This document shows positions 59,821 through 64,000 of a stretch of DNA of 64,000 nucleotides, in pieces. The first letter of the stretch is position 1; each line of letters starts with the position of its first letter. Both the position numbers and the translations under genes were made by a program. The notes beneath the pieces were generated by a model, which worked only from the letters and a program-made list of their open reading frames with translations, did not search any database and was not told where the DNA came from. The stretch comes from Gordonia hankookensis (GTDB lineage Bacteria; Actinomycetota; Actinomycetes; Mycobacteriales; Mycobacteriaceae), in contig NZ_JACWMS010000003.1 in assembly GCF_014673215.1 (NCBI RefSeq), positions 372,001 through 436,000 of the forward strand, in the 5' to 3' direction.

Positions 59821-61092
59821 CTAGAACCTTCGCTGCTGGATCGGATGGGCGGCCCGCGCCAGGTCTTCCTGGAAGTCCGGGTGGGCGATGGCGATCAGGC
59901 GCCGGGTGCGCTCGGCGATGTTCTGCCCGCGGAGTTCGGCCGCGCCGAACTCGGTGACCACCACGTCCACCTCGCTGCGGGCCGTCGTCACCGGGCCCGA
60001 CAACTGTGCGGTGATCCGGCTGACGGTGCCGCCCTTCGCGGTCGATGGCAGCGCCATGATCGCGCGCCCCCCTGCCGATCGCGCGCCTGCCCGCACGAAG
60101 TCGACCTGTCCGCCGGTACCACCGAGGTAGGCCGCGCCGCTCTGCTCGGCATTCACCTGCCCGGTGAGGTCGACCTCCACCGCCGAGTTGATGGTGACGA
60201 GATCATCGAGATCGGACATCACCCCGGCGTCATGCGTGTACGCAGTGGCGCACATCCTCATCTCCGGGTTCCGGTGGGCGAAGTCGTAGAGCCGAGTCGT
60301 CCCGATCAGCGCACCGGTGATCGTCACGCCGCGATCGATCCGCTTGCGCGCGTTGGTGACCGCACCCGCCTCCACGAGATCGACCAGCCCGTCGCCGACC
60401 ATCCCGGAATGCACACCGAGGTCGGTGCGGTCGACGAGCAGTTGAAGCATCGCATCGGGAACGGCTCCGACCCCCATCTGGATGACCGACCCGTCGTCGA
60501 TGTAGGCGGCCGAGTATGCGGCGATCGCGCGATCGGTCTCGCTGATCGTCGCCGGGCTCACCTGTACCGGCGGGCGCGAGACATGGACCGCGTGATCGAT
60601 CTTCGACGCAGGCAGGAGTTCGCCGAGCGTGTAGGGCACCTGGTCGTTGACCTCCGCGACCACGACGCGCGCCTTGTCGACGGCGGCTCGCACATAGTCG
60701 CTGATCAGCCCGAAACTATGGTCTCCGTTGGCATCTGACGGACTGACCTGCACAAATGCGACATCGCATCGCAGATGTCCCGCGGTGATCATCGGGGCGA
60801 CCTGGCTGACATGACATGGGATGACGTCCAAGGCGTTGGCCTTGCTCATCGACCGCAGGGTCCCGATCGCCCCCATACTCGACAGTGAGACGGATGCGGC
60901 CGACTCCGGGGTCAGCGTGCCGGAGAAACTCGTCGCGACGAAGGCCGAGAGGCCCCCGATGTCGCGGCCCTGAGCGACGAGCCCTTCGAGCAGGGTGGTC
61001 GGCTCGCCGCATGCCTGGCCGATGACGATGCTGTCTCCCGACCGCAGAATGCTTGTCAGATCGAGGTTCTGGGCCTCGGTCACCACCGTCAT
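59821..61092 (-). CDS. Acetyl-CoA hydrolase/transferase family (class I CoA-transferase)
   Basis: A 423-residue two-domain enzyme. The catalytic Glu is expected in TINSAVEVDLTGQVNAE, and GTGGQVDFVRGA-like sequence (GTGGQVDFVRAGARSAGG) is a typical CoA-binding/oxyanion loop. It resembles 4-hydroxybutyrate- or propionyl/succinyl-CoA:acetate CoA-transferases. It could activate a pathway acid using acyl-CoA or recycle CoA at the end. The ATG overlaps the CitE-like gene stop (ATGA), so the pair is translated together. Confidence 0.9.
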   Translation of the reverse strand: MTVVTEAQNLDLTSILRSGDSIVIGQACGEPTTLLEGLVAQGRDIGGLSAFVATSFSGTLTPESAASVSLSSMGAIGTLRSMSKANALDVIPCHVSQVAPMITAGHLRCDVAFVQVSPSDANGDHSFGLISDYVRAAVDKARVVVAEVNDQVPYTLGELLPASKIDHAVHVSRPPVQVSPATISETDRAIAAYSAAYIDDGSVIQMGVGAVPDAMLQLLVDRTDLGVHSGMVGDGLVDLVEAGAVTNARKRIDRGVTITGALIGTTRLYDFAHRNPEMRMCATAYTHDAGVMSDLDDLVTINSAVEVDLTGQVNAEQSGAAYLGGTGGQVDFVRAGARSAGGRAIMALPSTAKGGTVSRITAQLSGPVTTARSEVDVVVTEFGAAELRGQNIAERTRRLIAIAHPDFQEDLARAAHPIQQRRF

Positions 61093-61982
61093 GGACGCCG
61101 TCCCGCCGCGAGGAGGGCCTCGGCGCGGGCCAGATGCGGACGGTCGAGCATCGCGCCGCGATATCCGATCGCCCCCACTCCGGGATTCGACGCGAACAGA
61201 TCGACGATCTCCTGAGCCGCCTCGAGTTCACTCACCGAGGGCGAGAAGGCCTCGTTGATCACCTCGACCTGCGCCGGATGGATGGCCAGCATCCCGAGAT
61301 AGCCGTCGCGGCGGACCTGCTCCGCCCGCGTCCGCAGGCCGTCGAGATCTGTGAAATCGCCCTGGATGGTCTCGATGGGCGCCACCCCGGCGGCCGACGC
61401 ACCGAGCAGGCAGAGACTTCGCGCGAGCTGATAGGTGAACGCGTAGCCGCCGTCGGGGTCCCGGTTCTCACTCGCGCCGACGGCATCCGCGAGATCCTCT
61501 GCGCCCCAGGTCAAGGCAATCACCCGCGGCGCTCCCCGATAGTCGCCGGTGGTGAACATCGCCTCGGCGGTCTCGGTGACCAGGACGATGACCTTGGTCG
61601 ATCCGAGTTCGATGCCGGACGCCACCTCCAACGCGGACAGGTAGTGATCGAGGAGCTCGACGTCGCCGCGGCCGCGCGCCTTCGGCAGCATGATCCCACC
61701 CGGCCGGGACGGCATGACCGCCGCCAGATCGGCCAGCGTGTGTGGCCCGTCGAGCGGATTGACCCGCACCCACAGACGCCGTCGCCCGGACTCCGGGATG
61801 TCGGAGAGGAATGCGGAGATCAACCGTCGCGATGTGGGCTTCTCGTCCTCGGCGACAGCATCTTCCAGATCGAAGATCACCATGTCTGCCGGGCCTGCGG
61901 TCGCCTTGGCCATCTTCTTCTCGCTGTCGCCCGGGGCGAACAGCCACGAGCGGACCCGCATCTCTCCCCCGATCTCAGGCAT
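61089..61982 (-). CDS. CitE/HpcH-like CoA-ester lyase
   Basis: A 297-residue TIM-barrel lyase of the HpcH/HpaI-citrate lyase beta family. RSWLFAPGDSEKKMAKA is the start, DMVIFDLEDAVAEDEK has the metal-binding Glu/Asp, and LPKARGRGDVE plus LVTETAEAMF line the site. Members cleave malyl-CoA, citramalyl-CoA or 2-methylmalyl-CoA-type esters. This suggests that the pathway leads to a branched hydroxy-diacid CoA ester. ATG at 61982 has GAGGGGAGAACG before it and overlaps the CoA-transferase end by 8 bases; a later ATG at 61961 is the alternative. Confidence 0.9.
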   Translation of the reverse strand: MPEIGGEMRVRSWLFAPGDSEKKMAKATAGPADMVIFDLEDAVAEDEKPTSRRLISAFLSDIPESGRRRLWVRVNPLDGPHTLADLAAVMPSRPGGIMLPKARGRGDVELLDHYLSALEVASGIELGSTKVIVLVTETAEAMFTTGDYRGAPRVIALTWGAEDLADAVGASENRDPDGGYAFTYQLARSLCLLGASAAGVAPIETIQGDFTDLDGLRTRAEQVRRDGYLGMLAIHPAQVEVINEAFSPSVSELEAAQEIVDLFASNPGVGAIGYRGAMLDRPHLARAEALLAAGRRP

Positions 61983-63177
61983 CGTTCTCCCCTCGCACAC
62001 CAGATCGGAGCCGGATCTCGTCGAGCACCTCGTCGGTGTCGGCACCGAGTCGCGGAGCCGGGCCCGACACCTTTCCCGGGGTGCGCGAGAACCAGGCCGG
62101 AGACCCCGGGAAACGCACTGTCCCATTTGGGGTTTCCACATCCTCGAAGAATCCGACCGCATTCAGGTGATCGTTGTCGAAGAGGTCGTCGAGACTGTTG
62201 ACCGGAGCTGCCGGGATGTCGAGCGACCGAAGCAGGTCCAGCCATTCCTGCGTGGTGCGCTCGGCGAAGGTCTCCCCCAGCAACGCATAGACGGTGTCGA
62301 TCTGAGCCGCCCGCTGCGCCAGGGTCGCGAAATGGTCGCCGGCCCACGGCGGGTTGACCGCATCGACGAACACCGACCACTGCTTGTCGTTGTACACCAG
62401 CGCGGAGATGTGACCGTCCTTGGTGCGATAGGGCTTTCGATTCGGGGCGACCGCCCGGGGATAGGCCGCCGGCCCGAGGGGCGGATCGAACATGGCACCG
62501 TTCGCGTGCTCGACGAGCATGAACGACGCCATCGTCTCGAACATGCTGACCTCGACCTCTTGGCCGTCGCCGGTCCGCTCGCGATGGAAGAGTGCCATCA
62601 TCGTCGCGTACAACGCGGTCATGCCTGCGACCTTGTCGGCCATGATGGTGCCGACGTAGCCGACCTCCCCGGTGAGCTGTTGCTGCACAAAGGGCAACCC
62701 ACACTCGGCCTGGATGGTGTCGTCGTAGGCCGTCCGATCCGCGTCGGGGCCGCGACGACCGTATCCGTAACAGTTGGTGTAGACGATCGACGAGTTGATC
62801 GCGACGACCTCGTCGTAGCCGAAGCCGAGCCGCTTGATCGCGGTGCCCCGCATCGAGTGGATGAACACATCGGCGTCTGCGATCAGTTCGCGCAGTGCCG
62901 CTTTTCCGTCCGATGAGCGCAGATCGATGACCACGCTGCGCTTTCCGCGGTTCACATTCACGAAGACCCCAGCCATCGCCTGCTCCGGACCCACCGAGAT
63001 GTAGCGGGTGTTGTCGCCCGCGGGAGGCTCGATCTTCACCACGTCCGCACCCATGTCTGCCATGATCTGCGTGCAATAGGGGCCCATCACCATGGCCGTC
63101 AGATCGACAACCCGCACCCCCGACAGCGGACCGGTGTGCTCCGGCCGCCTGCCGTCCCCCATGTGTTCGCCAGCCAT
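61975..63177 (-). CDS. Class III CoA-transferase (CaiB/BaiF family)
   Basis: A 400-residue CoA-transferase. DLTAMVMGPYCTQIMADMGADVVKIEPP is the N-terminal block (seen in parts as MGPYCTQIMADMG and ADVVKIEPPAGD), and the catalytic Asp is expected at residue 152 in AYDDTIQAECG. It moves CoA between acyl-CoA and free acids such as succinate, formate or hydroxy acids. It leads the minus-strand CoA operon. A GTG at 63180 precedes the ATG at 63177; the first 15 residues are non-conserved and another Met lies at residue 6, so the exact start is uncertain. Confidence 0.92.
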   Translation of the reverse strand: MAGEHMGDGRRPEHTGPLSGVRVVDLTAMVMGPYCTQIMADMGADVVKIEPPAGDNTRYISVGPEQAMAGVFVNVNRGKRSVVIDLRSSDGKAALRELIADADVFIHSMRGTAIKRLGFGYDEVVAINSSIVYTNCYGYGRRGPDADRTAYDDTIQAECGLPFVQQQLTGEVGYVGTIMADKVAGMTALYATMMALFHRERTGDGQEVEVSMFETMASFMLVEHANGAMFDPPLGPAAYPRAVAPNRKPYRTKDGHISALVYNDKQWSVFVDAVNPPWAGDHFATLAQRAAQIDTVYALLGETFAERTTQEWLDLLRSLDIPAAPVNSLDDLFDNDHLNAVGFFEDVETPNGTVRFPGSPAWFSRTPGKVSGPAPRLGADTDEVLDEIRLRSGVRGENDA

Positions 63178-63208
63178 CACCGGACAGAAACTATCAGATC
63201 AATGTTTA

Positions 63209-63226
63209 CAAGGATAGTGGTATTAG
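63209..63226. promoter_or_regulatory. Candidate operator of the catabolic island, right end
   Basis: CAAGGATAGTGGTATTAG repeats the ten-base core CAAGGATAGT of the site at 44663. The complement carries CTTGTAAA in common with the first site. It lies in the 55-bp gap between the divergent class III CoA-transferase and acyl-CoA synthetase genes, so one bound regulator could control both directions. Confidence 0.55.
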
Positions 63227-63232
63227 TAGCGG

Positions 63233-64000
63233 GTGGAGAATTTCAAGACGATAGGTGAAGTGCTGGACCCCACCCTCTCGTCGAATCCGGAATCCCCGGC
63301 TGTCGAGGCGGTGTCCGGGGTGTGGTCGTACGCCGAACTCGATCAGCAGGCACGTCGCGTCGCGGGTGCACTCTGGTCACTCGGGGTACGGCCCGGAGAC
63401 CGTGTCGCCGCATGTCTGCCCAATGATCTCGACATCGTCGCGGCCTTCCACGGCACTCAGCGGATCGGCGCGATCTGGGCAGGCATCGGGGAGGCGCTGT
63501 CCGAGGACGAGCAGGACGACGTCCGGGAACTCTGCCGGCCGTCGGTGATCCTGGCGGGCGAGAGGTGCCGCCTGGCCTCCCCCGAGGTCCTCGACGCCGG
63601 GCGATGGTCCGATCTCCTGGACCGGGACGAGACGGCACCGACGGTGGACGTCGACATCGACGCACCCGCCGGTATCGCGTTCACGAGCGGAACGTCCGGA
63701 CGACCCAAGGCAGTGGTGCACAGCCAGCGCAATCTGTTGCTCCCGGGCGCCGCACTGCGGGCCGGGCGTGGATACGACCGGACGCTGCGCAAGGGCGACA
63801 GCTTCCCGCTCACCATCCTCAATCTGATGGTGCTGTCCACCCTGCTGACCGCCCAGTGCGGTGGCTGCGCCGTGGTGATGAACCGCCGCGACGTCGACGG
63901 CGTCGCCGAGTGGATCGCCGGTCGGGGGGTCACCGTGTGGAACGGCGCCCCGGCACAGCTCTATGACCTGGCCAGACGTCCGCACATCGATCTGGGTTCG
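63233..64000 (+). CDS. AMP-dependent acyl-CoA synthetase, N-terminal part (runs off the window)
   Basis: An open frame of 256 codons reaches the window end without a stop. It starts at GTG 63233 (VENFKTIGEVLDPTL). The adenylate-forming signature TSGTSGRPKAVVHS is at about residues 146-159, after GVRPGDRVAACLPNDLD. Later GVTVWNGAPAQLYDLA is the usual A5-type region. The enzyme adenylates a carboxylic acid and makes its CoA thioester, presumably the acid that enters this pathway. It is divergent from the CoA operon across the candidate operator. Its 3' part and any following genes lie outside. Confidence 0.9.
   Translation, partial: MENFKTIGEVLDPTLSSNPESPAVEAVSGVWSYAELDQQARRVAGALWSLGVRPGDRVAACLPNDLDIVAAFHGTQRIGAIWAGIGEALSEDEQDDVRELCRPSVILAGERCRLASPEVLDAGRWSDLLDRDETAPTVDVDIDAPAGIAFTSGTSGRPKAVVHSQRNLLLPGAALRAGRGYDRTLRKGDSFPLTILNLMVLSTLLTAQCGGCAVVMNRRDVDGVAEWIAGRGVTVWNGAPAQLYDLARRPHIDLGS

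Overview
The window is about 64 kb of high-GC actinobacterial chromosome, most likely a mycolic-acid bacterium near Gordonia or Rhodococcus. Three things point there. The order mfd, mazG, (efeUOB), lytic transglycosylase, eno, ftsB-like, DUF501, ppx/gppA, with glmU-prs nearby, recalls the corresponding Mycobacterium locus as I remember it. A DesA3-type acyl desaturase is paired with its own reductase. GTG starts and 4-bp stop/start overlaps are common. The genus is an inference; no rRNA gene is present. I see no phage, insertion sequence or CRISPR array.

Layout. (1) 1-5.8 kb: end of an ABC-2 permease, a DesK/DesR-like two-component pair, a DinB-like protein, an FMN-dependent monooxygenase and a YibE/F membrane protein. 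(2) 5.8-9.3 kb: a lower-GC minus-strand group of a transmembrane Ser/Thr kinase and two exported SxxK proteins with a class A beta-lactamase-like motif set. (3) 9.3-15.3 kb: TetR regulator, desaturase reductase and DesA3-like desaturase, then RecQ and small proteins. (4) 15.4-28.2 kb: the housekeeping block ppx/gppA to mfd, interrupted by an efeUOB iron-uptake operon behind a DtxR/IdeR-like box. (5) 28.2-40.7 kb: accessory genes, namely GNAT, LigB-type dioxygenase, phosphotransferase, three TetR regulators, an OpuC-type osmolyte ABC transporter, and a DHA2 MFS transporter fused to three carboxypeptidase-regulatory-like domains behind two operator copies. (6) 40.7-44.6 kb: tRNA-Gln, a FabG-like reductase, glmU-prs and strong terminators. 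(7) 44.6-64 kb: a catabolic island.

The island is a 13-gene plus-strand run (SMP-30-like propeller, SDR, Rieske oxygenase, Baeyer-Villiger monooxygenase, SDR, ThDP enzyme, aldehyde dehydrogenase, NTF2-like, SDR, NTF2-like, TauD/TfdA oxygenase, SDR, carboxymuconolactone decarboxylase-like). It faces a 4-gene minus-strand CoA run (class III CoA-transferase, CitE-like lyase, acetyl-CoA hydrolase/transferase, enoyl-CoA hydratase), followed by a divergent acyl-CoA synthetase that runs off the window. The two outer promoter regions share a palindrome-like motif around CAAGGATAGT, so the island is probably one regulon. The enzymes fit hydroxylation, ketone formation, Baeyer-Villiger ring expansion, lactone opening and CoA-dependent chain breakdown of an alicyclic or terpenoid-like substrate. 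Substrate and regulator are unknown.

The other main curiosity is a REP-like repeat expanded in frame inside ppx/gppA, which adds about 60 residues of 8- and 10-residue repeats.
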